Of a stretch of 64,000 bases of DNA, positions 33,918 to 47,840 are shown in pieces. The DNA lies in the NCBI RefSeq assembly GCF_003255815.1, contig NC_037674.1, positions 4,418,430-4,482,429 of the forward strand, given 5' to 3'. The position numbers and the translations under genes were made by a program. Source of the DNA: Theropithecus gelada (taxonomy: Eukaryota > Chordata > Mammalia > Primates > Cercopithecidae). The notes below the pieces were generated by a model that had not been told where the DNA came from, did no database searches, and was given only the letters and a program-made list of their open reading frames with translations. Position 1 is the first letter of the stretch. Each line of letters opens with the position of its first letter.

Positions 33918-34490
33918 TGTCAGAGGCATTCAAACCAGAGCAACTCCGTTTTGAATAAGGGCTAGGAAAAATGAGGCTGGGACTTGCTGCACTGCATAAG
34001 CAAGAGGTTAGGCATTCCTAGCTCAAGATGTTTACAGTTAAGGGAACAGATTAATAATATTTAGTAAACAAACACAGGACATAACAGACCTAGGAATTTC
34101 CTGATGTCCTGATATCTTGTGAATTGAAAGTATTCCTAGTTTTTCAATAAATTTTGCTTTAAAGATAACAATATTGATTCTTGCAAGAGCTAGTGATTAT
34201 GAAAATTAATCCTTTATCACAAGCTCCTGTAGTAGAACACATCTCCCCATTTTTACAAAAATCTTATATATAAACAAACACCATACCTAGGGTGGGCACA
34301 TTCCTCTTCTTACTTTTGGGAATGCCCTCATCTGTCTATGGAGTAGCTATTTTTTCCTCCTTTACTTTCTTACTAACCTTGCTTTGACTTTGCACTATGG
34401 ATGTGGCCCGAATTCTTTCTCATGCATCTTTCTCATGCAAGATCCAAGAATACTCTCTTGGGGTTTGGATCATGACCTCTTTCAGTAACA
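33918..34490 (+). repeat. 5' LTR of a third class I provirus (MER4-group-like)
   Basis: Starts tgtcagaggcattc, ends tttcagtaaca, 573 bp. The opening (gaggcattcaaaccagagcaa) is of a kind I associate with MER4-group LTRs. The family name is uncertain. A primer-site-like sequence, tggtaaaccatgtaggga, begins at 34497. I could not assign its tRNA. Confidence 0.65.
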
Positions 34491-35627
34491 TCTTGATGGT
34501 AAACCATGTAGGGACTATACTGAAGAGACCCCTGCCCTAAAGGAAAATCATGTGCACACAGCACCAATTGGCTGACTTTGGGTAAGTGGGGTGCATTTTA
34601 CCTGGGTAGAGGATGGGATTGGCTTAGAGGCCCAATGTAGGAGGGTAGAGTCCCTACTATGACGGAGAAGATTAAAGGCCCTTCTTATAAAAGGCAAGGA
34701 TGCTTGAGGGAACTTGGGTTAAAGGCCCAACATAGGAGGGTTAGTGTCCCCCCTAAGATTTGGGGGGGTTAAAGGGCCCACTCACTAAAGTCCCACTGAG
34801 CTAAGAATGGGTTTGGTACTAAGGGATGTTAACTGCTATTCTCTTTGTATTAATCTGCTTTGTCCTCTTTGCTGCATGAATCGATTTCTTGGTTTCCGTC
34901 TCTGTTTCACTGTCATTTTCAGAAAATTTCATTTAACCAGTCCTAGGGATTTTAACATTCTCTTCCCCTGTGTACTTCCCGATTTCCATCTGTTTACTTA
35001 TGCACACATGCTCTGTCACAAAGCTGTGAAACATTGAGACCAAAAAGCATTGCAGGATTTGGTTTTCTTTTATCAGCTTATTTTAAGACTAGCTGTTAAA
35101 GCTCCATCTCTAAACTTGTTGATTGAAATTTGGTATTTAACAGGTATGAGAGCAATAACATTAGATATATGTGGTTATGTTTTGCTGCAGCTCTGCCCAT
35201 TAGGCCTAATTGAGAAGCAGTAAAATGGAAATCAGGGGACCTTTTTTCCGTGCTGTTCTGTTTCATTGGCACAGTAACAAAACTTCTTTCCTTTCTTGGA
35301 TTCAGGGAAAATGGCTTTGCCTGTCCAATTCATGCTGCCCCTATTGCCCAGAATCTGCTCATTCTGGTCATCCCCATCTAAATCCTCTTCATTTCCTTTG
35401 CCTTATTTGACATTTCTTTTGTTGGATTCCATGTTGTGGTTATCTAAGACTCACAGTTCAGTTCATTTATATTGTTTGGCTAATATGAATAATTCAATTT
35501 TCAGCAGGGATCTCCCTCATTAGTGCAGTTGACCATAAAACCTCTCTTACCCTTCTTAATGAAACTCAGCCAGTGGTAATACAATCTTCATAGGTTTGGA
35601 AATTATCTTTTAACATGGCCTGCCTCC
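34491..35627 (+). other. Leader of the third provirus
   Basis: Region between LTR and gag. Non-coding. Several short frames (35210-35523) have no motif. Contains no other repeat that I recognise. Confidence 0.45.
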
Positions 35628-36749
35628 TTTGTGGGAACGATGGCATCAATCCCAAAGGAGTCAACGCTAGGATGTACTCTTGAATGTTTGGACCAATTTA
35701 AACTAAATGGGCTTAAGAAGAGGAAATTGGTATTTCTATGTAATATTTTTTGCACCAATATTATTTGTAAAAACCAGAAAAAATGGCCATCTGCTGGAAC
35801 TACAATCTTTAATACTATACTTCAACTTGATTTGTTTTGTTAAGCGGGAGAAAAAGTGGGATGAGATACCATATGTTCAAGCACTTTTGCAGCTCAGTAA
35901 GGATAAAATCCTGCAACAGGTGTGTGCATGTTTAGTGAGAAGAAAAGATAAAGAACTAGACATATTAGATGATCCCTCAATATAAACCTCCCTCCCCCTA
36001 TCACCTGCACAGTTCAGTGGTCATTTTTGGGTGGAGAACCTCCTTCTGTCAGCTCTTTCAGGTGCATTGCCCTTTTCTGCCTCTAGTTGACCTGGAAGAC
36101 TTATTGAGACTCCTTTATCCCCTCCTCTTTACCCATCTAGTCCCACTGTTTACCCACCATCCCCTGAGGAAGCACTAGACCTGCAAGTACTACTAGTACT
36201 AAAGCCTCTTACCAACCTCCAAAAAGAAATCTTTTTCCACTTAGAAAGGTGACAAATGGGGAAGAAGCCACTGTAAGAGTACACATCCCCTTCTCTATGT
36301 CTGATTTGGCTTTCTGGAAAGACAAGTTTAGTCATTTCTCTGGATATCCAGAAAAATACAAAAATGAGTTTGAGAAATTTACACTGACCTATAGTTTAAC
36401 ATGGCAGGATTTGCATGTTTTGCTGTCTATCTGTTGTACAGTGAAAGACAACGCATTTTGGGGACAGCTAGGAACCATGTATATGAGGTATTGGCTCATA
36501 ACCCTAAACATAATATATATCAAGAAGGGGTTGCAGCAGTTCCAGATTAAGATCCAGAATGGAACTATCAAAGGGGCAGTCAGAATCTGGAAAGGAGAGA
36601 TCATATGGTCACTTGTTTGTTGGAAGGGATGAATAGGTATATGAAAAGGCCTATTAATTATGAAAAGGTTAAGGAAGTTTCTCAGGATAAAGATGAGAAT
36701 GCAGCTTTGTTTCAAAGCATTTAGTTGAGGCAATTAGAAAATATACTAA
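35628..36749 (+). pseudogene. gag: gag pseudogene of the third provirus (MA-CA part)
   Basis: Pieces of a class I Gag in several frames. The matrix N-terminal block lies at about 35637-35930: it aligns in order with the first 96 codons of the HERV-F-like gag (KRKLVF for KRKRLIF, WDEIPYVQA for WSEINYVQG). The start of capsid lies at about 36255-36440 (VRVHIPFSMSDL, then LTWQDLHVLL). The major homology region lies near 36690-36720. The rest of capsid and the zinc-knuckle nucleocapsid are absent: an L1 fragment begins instead. At least three frameshifts and stops. Confidence 0.78.
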
Positions 36750-38880
36750 CATGAAGGATGTTGAACTTTATCAACAGCCTTTTCTGCATTTGTTAAGATA
36801 ATCATGTGGTTTTAATAAACTATTTGAGGTATTGAAGGAATATACCTCAAAATAATAAGAAACATATATGACAAACCTATAGCTAATATCATACTAAATA
36901 GGCAAAAGCTGGAAGCATTCCCTTTGAAAACCGGCACAAGACAATGATGCCCGCTCTCACCACTCCTATTCAACATAGTTCTGGCCAGAGAAATCATGCA
37001 AGAGAAAGAAACAAAGGGTATATACAAATAGGAAGAGAGGAAGTCAAATTATCTTTGTTTGAAGATGACATGATCCTGTATCTAGAAAACCCCATTGTCT
37101 CAGCCCATAAGCTTCTTAAGCTAATAAGCAACTTCAGCAAAGTCTCAGGATACAAAATCAATGTACAAACACTACTAGCATTCCTGTACACCAACAACAG
37201 GCAAGCCAAGAGCCAAACCATGAGAGAACTCCAATTCACAATTGCACACAAAGAATAAAATATCTAGGAATACAGCTAACAGGGGATGTGAAGGACCTCT
37301 TCACTTTAGGAAAACTACAAACCACTGCTTAAATAAATCAGAGAGAACACAAACAAGTAGAAAAACATTTCATGTTCATGGTTAGGAATAATCAATATCA
37401 TGAAAATGGTCATATTGCCCAAAATAATTTACAGAGTCAATGCTGTTCCCATTAAACTAACATTTATATTCTTCACAGAATTAGAAAAAGCTATTTTAAA
37501 ACCAAAAAAGAGCCTGAATAGTCAAGGCAATCCTAAGCAAAGAAATCAAAGCTGGAGGCATCATGCTACCTGACTTCAAATGATACTACAAGGCTACAGT
37601 AAGCAAAACAGCATGATACTGGTACAAGAACACACACATAGACAAACGGAACAAAATACAGAATTCAGAAATAAGACTGCACACTTATAACCCTCTGATC
37701 TTCAACAAACCGATCAAAACAAGCAATGGGAAAACAATTCCCCACCTAATAAATGGTGCTGGGAGAACCGGATAGCCATATGCAGAAAATTGAAATTGGT
37801 CCCCTCCTTAAGCCATATACAAAAATTAACTCAAGATGGATTAAAGACTTACATGTAAAACCGAAAACTATAAACATCCTACAAGAAATCTAGACAATAC
37901 AATTCAGTACATAGGCACAGGCAAAATTTCATGATGAAAATGCAAAAAGCAACTGCAACCAAAGCAAAAATTGTCAAATGAGATATAATTAAACTAAACA
38001 GCTTCTGCACATTAAAAGAAACTAACATTAAAGTAAATAGACAACCTACAGAATGGGAGAAAATTTTAGCAATGCATTCATCTAACAAAGGTCTAATATC
38101 CAGAGTCTATAAGGAACTTAAAACAAATTTGAAAAAGCAAAACAAACAAAACAAATGAATAACCCCATTAAAAAGTGGTCAAGTGACATGAATGATCACT
38201 TCTCAAAGTAAGACATACAGTCAGCCAAAAAGTGTGGAAAAAAATCTCAACCTCACTGATCGTTTGGAGAAATGCAAATCAAAATCACAATGAGATACCA
38301 TCTCATGCCAGTCAGAATGGCAATTATTAAAAAGTCAAAAACACAACAGATGCTGGCAAGATTGTGGAGGAAAAGGAACTCTTTTACACCATTGGTAGGA
38401 GTACAAAAAAAGTAAACCATTGTGGAAGACACTGTGGTGATTCCTGAAAGGCCTAGTGTCAGAAATATCATTTGTTCCACCAAGCCTATTACTGGGTGTA
38501 TAACTCCCAAAATATAAATTGTTCTATTATAAAGACACACACACACCTATGTTCATTGCAGCACTATTCACAATAGCAAAGACATGGTATCAACCTAAAT
38601 GCTCATAACTGGTAGACTGGATAAAGTGGTACATATACACCCTGGAAAACTATACAGCCATAAAAAGGAATGAGATGATATCCTTTTGCAGAAACACGGA
38701 TGGAGCTGGAAGCCATTATCCTCAGCAAACTATCACAGGAAGAGAAAAGCAAACATCGGAGCTGAATGATGGGAGCACATGGGCACACAGGGGGAACAAC
38801 ACACACTGGGGCCTGTCAAGGGTGGGGTTGGGTAGGGAGAGCACCATCAGGGAGAATAGCTAATGGATACTTGCCCTTGA
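36750..38880 (+). mobile_element. L1 fragment with inverted 5' end
   Basis: 36750-36820 is antisense L1 ORF2: its reverse complement matches the L1 at about 45341-45408. From about 36823 the sequence is sense, starting at the position equivalent to about 45420 and continuing through the ORF2 3' part and 3' UTR. Such nearly contiguous inversions are typical of twin priming. The 3' end stops inside the 3' UTR (near 38880) without a poly(A) tail, directly next to protease sequence of the host provirus. Confidence 0.85.
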
Positions 38881-38884
38881 AATG

Positions 38885-40096
38885 GTAGGTAATAATAATA
38901 ACTTCCTTTTGGATACAGGGGCTGCTACTCTGTTTTAATCCATTATAATGGGCATCCATCATCCCAAAACTGTATGGTCATGGGAACGTGTGGACAACTC
39001 ATATGCCATTTTTCCTATCCTTTAAAGCTTCTCTTCAGAGATTCTGGTTTCTCACATGCCTTTCTTATCATGCCTGAATGCCCCATCCCCTTGTTGGGAA
39101 GGGATTTGTTGACACAGCTGCAAACAGCGGTATCTTTTGGAAATCACAAGGCAGAGAAGAGATTGCTCCTCCTTCCGTGTGGTAAGAGAGGAAAGTCAGT
39201 AGGAAACTTATCTAGCTTACATATTAAAGTAACCTCACAAGTAAATCATATAGTATGGGACACTGAGTTTCCTTAAACGTTCCTCTGGTTTGCATCCAAT
39301 TTAAGCTTGGTAACCCACACCCCTGGAAGAGACACTACTGCTTAAAACCAAAGGTGCAATTGTGGATCCAGCCATTAATAGCTAAGTTTTTGCATTTTGG
39401 ATTGCTAAGGCCCTATGAGTCTCCTTGTAATACACCAATCTTGCCTGTTACAAAACCAAATGGAGACTACAGATTTGTTGAAGATCTTCAAGCTGTCAAT
39501 GAGGCTGTTATTCCCATATATCCTACAGTAACTAATCTCTACATGCTGTTAGTCCAGGTCCCTGGTGATGCCAATTAGTTTAGCTCTTAGATCTTAAAGA
39601 CGCTTTTTTTCCCCAATCTACTATATCCTGATTTGCAATTTATCTTTGTATTTGAATGGACTGACCCTGCTAGTCATTTTATTTCTCAATTAACTTGGAT
39701 ATTTCTTCCCTAGAGGTTTAGGGACAGCACTCATCTATTTGGAAATGCATCAGCTAGAGAATTAAGGATGTTACAATTGAATAAAGTAATATTATCCAAT
39801 ATATGGATGACTTCTTTGTCGCTAGCCCAACCAAAAGAGATTCAAATGAAAATACCATTAGGTTTCTAAATTTTCTGTGAAGTAATGGGTATAGGGTCTC
39901 AACACATAAGGCCCAGATTTCAACTCAAAAGATTAAATACTTAGGATATGTCCTAACCCTTGGTACCCATGCAATAGCCCCAGAATGAAGGGAAGCCATC
40001 TTGGGAAAACTAAATGGAGCTGTGGCAGGGAGGATTGCAGCTGTGGTTGGAGCTGTGGAAACAACTGGGTGGAGGGCATTAAAAAGGCACAGTTCT
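38885..40096 (+). pseudogene. pol: pro-pol remnant of the third provirus
   Basis: Protease begins with an active-site box reading LDTGAA near 38910-38930 and a second box PLLGRDLL near 39090-39115. RT follows: NTPILPVTKPNGDYRFVEDL (39430-39488), a DLKDAF-like block near 39588, and YMDDFF near 39800-39820. Frames change several times, with scattered stops. Comparison with the HERV-F-like pol shows the same order and similar spacing. The following Alu at 40097 interrupts it. Confidence 0.78.
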
Positions 40097-40404
40097 GACC
40101 TGGCACGGTGGCTCATGCCTATAATCCCAGCACTTTGGGAGGCTGAGGCAGGCAGATCATGAGGTCAGGAGATCGAGACCATCCTGGTTAGCACAATGAA
40201 ACCCTGTCTCTACTAAAAAAAAAAAAAAAAAATTAGCCAGGCGTGATAGCGGGCGCCTGTAGTCCCAGCTTTACTCGGGAGGCTGAGGTGGGAGAATGGC
40301 GTGAATCCTGCAGGCAGAGCTTGCAGTGAGCCGAGACCGTGCCATTGCACTTCAGCATTGGTGACACAGCGAGACTCCATCAAAAAAAAAAAAAAAAAAA
40401 AAAA
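40097..40404 (+). mobile_element. AluY-grade element with target duplication
   Basis: Dimeric Alu with Y-type bases (gagatcgagaccatcctgg). Flanked by gcacagttct (40087-40096 and 40405-40414). It lies within the pol remnant of the third provirus. Confidence 0.92.
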
Positions 40405-42396
40405 GCACAGTTCTTTATCCTCAGTTTGGCTCTCTGGCTGAGTTTGGCTCTATGGCTTATGAAGAAACTTATTCTGTAATCCTTCTGCACAGCTAGCAGT
40501 CAGCATCATTTCTTGTGGTCTGAATTCATAAACGCTTGGACATATGGTATTACTTTCCACTTTCCAGACCTCTGACAAAATGGCCCTAACTGGATTAAAG
40601 TCGAGTATGGGTTACTTACATTCAGAGACCAAAATTCATAACCTAGTAGGTACAGAGTCCAAACGGCATTGCAACCTTTCTCTTTGTCATGGACACATTA
40701 GTGATAGGTTCTACACTTAGCTAGGATATACCACAGGGGCCTTCCAAAGGAAATAAAGACCTTGTTTCCCCTCCTGGCTTGGTTCTTATATCCATACTGC
40801 TCACCCCTGTTGAAACAGTGATGACAACTTTTACTTGTAGTCTCTCTTCCATTCTGCACTGCTCATATCCTTCAACCAGAACTCCAGGACTGGAAAGACT
40901 TTTCTAGTTCTTCACATATACAGTGCAAGTAGTGCCACTCATGGATATAAAAGGCGTATGTGTGCAAATCTGACCGTACAGCTGGAACAGCCAACTAGAT
41001 CAGAGAATAAACTCCTTGGCCAGGCTGGTGATTAGCAGTAGCTAGCACAGTACTCCCCCACTGTCCCCTTAACCAGAATATCAACTTCATCCCAAGTCCA
41101 CGTTCTGCTGTACTTAGTACTCTAGTAGAGGGTAACCAAATGGCAACAAATGAGATGGTGAATTTGGCAGACAAAAAGGGTAGGAGATTGGAGTCAGGAC
41201 TGCCTAAATACATATCACATATACTGTTAAGCTTTTTTTCTCAAGAACATTAAGCACCATAAGCACGGTGGAAAGCCCTTTAGATAACCTACGGAAGGGT
41301 TCACATGCTTCCTTTCCACATAAAAACTGGCACAGTTGTGAGAAGTACTCCAGGGTCCTAGAATGACCAAGCCAGAGCAGTGGAGACTGTTTCCCTCCAG
41401 GGCTGGATCCTGGATGGAGTGGGGCTTACGTAAGGAGACCACCTTGCAGACGAAAGAGGGAGGAGGGGAGCGAGGCAGAGATAAAGGCCTGAATGTAGAT
41501 ATTACACACTCATACAGTTGCAGGTTCAGATTGCATACTCCCAGACAGATCCCCACCAAAGGGCCAGATAAAAGTCCTGAAACCTCATTTCAATCTCAGA
41601 TGCTCCCCACCAAGCAGCTGCACCCAAATGAAGCAAAGCTCAGGTCTTGACATAGATACAGATGACATACAAGCCCAGATGGTCACAAGCAGCTATGTCT
41701 AAACAGGGCAGAGCTCAAGTGACATCAAAGAACAGGTAGTTCAGGGCGCATTTTGGATGATTTACCCAGTTCTGAAGTCTGTCAACTTCTGCAGATGCCA
41801 CTTGCCCTGTGCTAAGGAACTGTAGTAGGCAGCTGGTGCAGCAGCAAGAAGAGAAGGGAAATTCCCCAAGACAAAAACCTCTCAACAGGTGCAGGGAAAT
41901 TCCTTAGAGCCCCAACCATGGGGTCAACTAGCCCAAAGCAGTTGGCATTTTTGGGTGTTCCTTGCCTCTTTCAGTGGCACGAATGGTTAAGCTTTGGTGT
42001 GCTTTTGTGGATAATTGCCCCATTTATTGGAAAGCAGACCAACAGTCTTAGGAAGAAGTGCAGTGAAAGGAATTTGGCGCTATCTGCTAAAGCTTGTCGT
42101 GCAGAAACAGCTGGATTACACCTTTGTAGACCACTTTGAAACTCTGGGGTGAGGGCAGTGGTTTACAGGAAAAGAAATGTGACATGGGAGGTGTGCAAGA
42201 GTGCAAGAGTTGTGCAGAATTCAGGGACTGTTTGTCTTTCTCCAATGCCTACTTTGAGTTATGTTCAACCTGGAGCCAGAGGCAGATGCCAACTCAACTG
42301 CAGCTGGGCCATAGATTATCCATCTGAGGCAATCATTAAGAAGGGTAAAATTCTGCAGCTGGGATTTTATGCTCAGTTCATTTAAAATTAGCCTCC
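40405..42396 (+). other. Unclassified stretch after the third provirus
   Basis: The first 100-150 bases may still be pol. Beyond that I recognise no repeat, coding motif or RNA gene. The 95- to 110-codon frames near 41227-41650 overlap on opposite strands and lack motifs. It could contain the missing 3' half and LTR of the third provirus in unrecognisable form. Confidence 0.4.
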
Positions 42397-42517
42397 AGAC
42401 TGCAGCCGAGGGTCCTGACTGTTAGAAGGAAAACTAACAAACAGAAACGATATCCACACCAAAACCCCATCTGTATGTCACCATCATCAAAGACAAATAG
42501 TAGATAAAACCACAAAG

Positions 42518-43533
42518 ATGGGGAAAACAGAGCAGAAAAGTTGAAAATTCTAAAAATCAGAGTGCCTCATCCCCTCCAAAGGAATGCAGCTCCTTGCCAG
42601 CAACGGAACAAAGCTGGACAGAGAATCACTTTGACGAGTTGAGAGAAGAAGGCTTCAGATGATCAAACTTCTCTGAGCTAAAGGAGTTAGTTTGAGCCCA
42701 TTGCAAAGAACCTAAAAACCTTGAAAAAAGATTAGACAAATGGCTAACTAGAATAACCAATGTGGAGAAGTCCTTAAAGGACCTGATGGAGCTGAAAACC
42801 ATGGCACGAGAACTACGTGACAAATGCACAACCTTCAGTAACTGATTCAATCAACTGGAAGAAAGGGTATCAAGTGATTGAAGATCAAATGAATGAAATG
42901 AAGCAAGAAGAGAAGTTTAAAGAAAAAATAGTAAAAACAAATGAACAAAGCCTCCAAGAAATACAGGACTATGTGAAAAGACCAAATCTATGTCTGACTG
43001 GTGTACCTGAAAGTGATGGGGAGAATAGAACCAAGTTGGAAAACACTCTGCAGGATATTATCCAGGAGAACTTTCCCCAACCTAGCAAGGCAGGCCAACA
43101 TTCAAATTCAAGAAATACAGAGAACGCCACAAAGATACTCCTCAAGAAGAGCAACTCCAAGACACATAATCGTCAGATTCACCAAAGTTGAAATGAAGGA
43201 AAAAACGTTAAGGGCAGCCAGAGAGAAAGGTCGGGTTACCCACAAAGGGAAATCCATCAGACTAACAGCGGATCTCTCGGCAGAAACTCTACAAGCCAGA
43301 AGAGAGTGGGGGCCAATATTCAAATTCTTAAAGAAAAGAATTTTCAACCCAGAACTTCATATCCAGCCAAACTAAGTTTCATAAGTGAAGGAGAAATAAA
43401 ATTCTTTACAGACAAGCAAATATTGAGAGATTTTGTCACCGCCAGGCCTGCCCTACAAGAGCTCCTGAAGGAAGCACTAAACATGGAAAGGAACAACTGG
43501 TACCAGTCACTGCAAAAACATGCCAAAATGTAA
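42518..43533 (+). pseudogene. L1 ORF1 pseudogene
   Basis: ATG at 42518 (MGKTEQK-like start) but with stops within the first dozen codons and later frameshifts. The RNA-binding part survives as two overlapping frames: codons for an NLCLTGVPESDGEN-type RRM entry (42975-43020), and the C-terminal domain with TARPALQELLKEALN near 43435-43480, ending at 43533. Confidence 0.85.
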
Positions 43534-43595
43534 AGACCAGCAATGCTAGAAGAAACTGCATCAACTAACGAGCAAAATAACCAGCTAACATCATA

Positions 43596-46500
43596 ATGAC
43601 AGGATCAAATTCACATATAACAATATTAACCTTAAATGTAAATGGGCTAAATGCTTCCATTAAAAGACACAGACTGGCAAATTGGATAAAAGTCAAGACC
43701 CATCAGTTTGCTGTATTCAGGAGACCCATCTCATGTGCAGAGACACATATAGGTTCAAAATAAAGGGATGGAGGAAGATCTACCAAGCAAATGGAAAACA
43801 AAAAAGGCAGGGGTTGCAATCCTAGTCTCTGATAAAATACTTTAAACCAACAAAGATCAGAAGAGACAAAGAAGGCCATTACATAACTGTAAAGGGATCA
43901 ATTCAACAAGAAGAGCTAACTATTCTAAATATATATGCACCCAATACAGGAGCACCCAGATTCATAAAGCAAGTCCTGAGACTTACAAAGAGACTTAGAC
44001 TCCCATACAATAATAATGGGAGACTTTAACACCCCACTGTCAACATCAGATCCATGAGACAGAAAGTTAACAAGGATATCCAAGAATTGAACTCAGTTCT
44101 GCACCAAGCGAACCTAATCGACATCTACAGAATTCTCCACCCCAAGTCAACAGAATACATATTCTTCTCAGCACCAAATCACACTTATTCCAAAATTGAC
44201 CACACTGTTGGAAGTAAAGCACTCCTCAGCAAATGTAAAAGAACAGAAATCATAACAAACTGTCTCTCAGACCACAGTGCAATCAAACCAGAACTCAGGA
44301 CTAAGAAACTCAATCAAAACCACTCAACTACATGGAAACTGAACAACCTGCTCCTGAATGACTACTGGGTACACAACGAAATGAAGGCAGAAATAAAGAT
44401 GTTCTTTGAAACCAATGAGAACAAAGATACAACATACCAGAATCTCTGCAGTGTGTAGAGGGAAATTTATAGCACTAAATGCCCACAAGAGAAAGCTGGA
44501 AAGATCTAAAATCGACACCCTAACATCACAATTAAAAGAACTATAGAAGTAAGAGCAAACACATTCAAAAGCTAGCATAAGGAAAGAAATAACTAAGATC
44601 AGAACAGAACTGAAGGAGATAGAGACACAAAAAACCCTTCAAAAAAATCAGTGAATCCAGGAGCTGGTTTTTTGAAAAGATCAACAAAATTGACAGACCA
44701 CGAGTAAGACTAATAAAGAAGAAAAAAGAATCAAATAGATGCAATGAAAAATGTTAAAGGGGATAACACCACCGACCCCACAGAAGTACAAAATACCATC
44801 AGAGAATACTATAAACAATTCTATGCAAATAAATTAGAAAACCTAGAAGAAATGGATAAATTCTTGGATACATACACTCTCCCAACACTAAACCAGGAAG
44901 AAATTGAATCCCTGAATAGACCAATAACAGACTCTGAAATTGAGGCAATAATTAATAGCCTACCAACCAAAACAAGTCCAGGACCAGGCAGATTCACAGC
45001 CGAATTCTACCAGAGGTAGGAGGAGCTGGTACCATTCCTTCTGAAACTATTCAAACTAACAGAAAAAGAGGGAATCCTCCATAACTCATTTTATGAGGCC
45101 AACATCATCCCAATACCAAAGCCTAGCAGAGACACAACAAAAAAAAAAAAGAGAATTTTCGACCAATATTCCTGATGAACATCGATGCAAAAATCCTCAA
45201 TAAAATACTGGCAAACTGAATCCAGTAGCATATCAACAAGCTTATCCAACATGATCAAGTGAGTTTCATCCCTGGGATGCAAGGCTGGTTCAACAGACAC
45301 AAATCTATAAACGTAATCCAGCATATAAACAGAACCAAAAACAAAAACCACATGATTATCTCAATAGATGCAGAAAAGGCCTTTGACAAAATTCAACAGC
45401 CCTTCATGCTAAAAACTCTCAATAAATTCGGTATTGATGGAATGTATTTCAAAATAATAAGAGCTATTTATGACAAGCCCACAGCCAATGTCATACTGAA
45501 TGGGCAAAAACTGGAAGCATTACCTTTGAAAACTGGCATAAGACAGGGATGCCCTCTCTCACCACTCCTATTCAACATAGTGTTGGAAGTTCTGGCCAGG
45601 GCAATCAGGCAGGAGAAAGAAATAAAGGGTATTCAATTAGGAAAAGAGGAAGTCAGATTGTCCCTGTTTGCAGATGATATGATTGTATATTTAGAAAATC
45701 CCATCGTCTCAGCCCAAAATCTCCTTAAGCTGATAAGCAACTTCAGCAAAGTCTCAGGATACAAAATCAATGTGCAAAAATCACAAGCATTCTTATACAC
45801 CAATAACAGACAAACAGAGAGCCAAATCATGACTGAACTCCCATTCACAATTGCTTCAAAGAAAATAAAATACCTAGGAATCCAACTTACAAGGGATGTG
45901 AAGGACCTCTTCAATGAGAACTACAAACCACTGCTCCACGAAATAAAAGAGGACACAAACAAATGGAAGAAAACTCCATGCTCATGGATAGGAAGAATCA
46001 ATATCGTGAAAATGGCCGTACTGTCCAAGGTAATTTATAGATTCAATGCCATCCCCATTAAGCTACCCAAGACTTTCTTCACATAATTGGGAAAAACTAC
46101 TTTAAAGTTCATATGGAACCAAAAAAGAGCCCGCATTGCCAACACAATCCTAAGCCAAAAGAATAAAGCTGGAGGCATCACGCTACCTGACTTCAAACTA
46201 TACTACAAGGCTACAGTAACCCAAACAGCATGGTATTGGTACCAAAACAGAGATATAGACCAATGGAGCAGAACAGAGGCCGCAGAAATAATACCACACA
46301 TCTACAACCATCTGATCTTGGACAAACCTGACAAAAACAAGAAATGGGGAAAGGATTCCCTATTTACTAAATGGTGTTGGGAAAACTGGCTAGCCATATA
46401 TACAAAGCTGAAACAGGATCCGTTCCTTACACCTTAATATGAAAATTAATTCAAGATGGATTAGAGACTTAAATCTTAGACCTAAAACCACAAAAACTCT

Positions 46501-47396
46501 AGAAGAAAACCTAGGCAATACCATTCAGGACATAGGCATGGGCAAGGACTTCATGTCTAAAACACCAAAAGCAATGGCAACAAAAGCCAAAATTGACAAA
46601 TGGGATCTAATTAAACTAAAGAGCTCCTGCACAGCAAAAGAAACTACCATCAGAGTGAACAGGCAACCTACAGAATGAGAGAAAATTTTTGCAATCTACT
46701 CATGTGACAAAGGGCTAATATCCAGAATCTACAAAGAACTCAAACAAATTTACAAGAAAAACCAAACAACCCCATCAAAAAGTGGGTGAAGGATATGAAC
46801 AGACACTTCTCAAAAGAAGACATTTATGCAGCCAACAGACACACGAAAAAATGCTCATCATCACTGACCATCAGAGAAATGCAAATCAAAACCACAATGA
46901 GATACCATCTCACACCAGTCAGAATGGCGATCATTAAAAAATCAGGAAACAACAGGTGATGGAGAGAATGTGGAGAAATAGGAACACTTTTACACTGTTG
47001 GTGGGACTCTAAACTAGTTCAACCATTGTGGAAGACAGTGTGGTGATTCCTCAAGGATCTAGAACCAGAAATACCATTTGACCTAGCCATCCCATTACTG
47101 GGTATATACCCAAAGGATTATAAATGCTGCTGCTATAAAGACACATTCACACATATGTTTATTGCGGCACTATTCATAATAGCAAAGACTTGGAACTAAC
47201 CCAAATGTCCATCAGTGACAGACTGGATTAAGAAAATGTGGCACATATACACTATGGAATACTATGCAGCCAAAAAAAGGATGAGTTCATGTCCTTTGTA
47301 GGGACCTGCATGCAGCTGGAAACCATCATTCTCAGAAAACTATCGCAGGAACAGAAAACCAAACACTGCGTGTTCTCACTCATAGGTGGGAATTGA
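43596..47396 (+). pseudogene. L1 ORF2 pseudogene (endonuclease-RT)
   Basis: Begins MTGSNSHI at 43596 after the usual short spacer. The endonuclease region is fragmented. The RT core is the best part: a 275-codon open stretch 45259-46086 with the RQGCPLSPLLFNIVLE box and the catalytic box FADDM near 45669. Downstream frames 46087-46678 hold the rest of RT and the Cys-rich region start. Ends at TGA 47394-47396 (GGN-stop). At least six disabling changes. Confidence 0.88.
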
Positions 47397-47840
47397 ACAA
47401 TGAGAACACGTGGATACAGGAAGGGGAACATCACACACCGGGGCCTGTTGTGGGGTGGGGGGAGCAGGGAGGGATAGCATTAGGAGATATACCTAATGTA
47501 AATGATGAGTTAACGGGTGCAGCACACCAACATGGCACATGTATACATATGTAACAAACCTGCACGTTGTGCACATGTACCCTAGAACCTAAAGTATAAT
47601 AAAAAATAAGAAAATAAAAAAAATTAGTGTCAAAGATCTAATAAAAAACCAAAACAAAGAAAAAAATAAAATTAGTCTCTGGAATTTCTTGAAAAGCATA
47701 TAGTTAGTTTGCATAGTGTGAATTTAACAAACATACAATTAGATAAATGTGCATAAGACAAAGGAGTATACAGTGAAGGTAGTGGAGCTTCAAAACGTAT
47801 TTCAAGAATATACTTTAAGAGTAAAGAAAAGTCTTTAGAA

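Larger units (their letters stand above)
42397..47667 (+). mobile_element. Nearly full-length L1 (primate-type), dead
   Basis: Begins in the last part of the L1 5' UTR (ctgttagaaggaaaactaac block) and runs through ORF1, the inter-ORF spacer, ORF2, 3' UTR and an irregular A-rich tail, 5.27 kb. It is flanked by an imperfect 13-bp duplication aaaattagYctcY (42384-42396 and 47668-47680). Lacks most of the 5' UTR promoter. Both ORFs have many stops and shifts. It looks like an older L1PA or L1PB. Confidence 0.9.
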
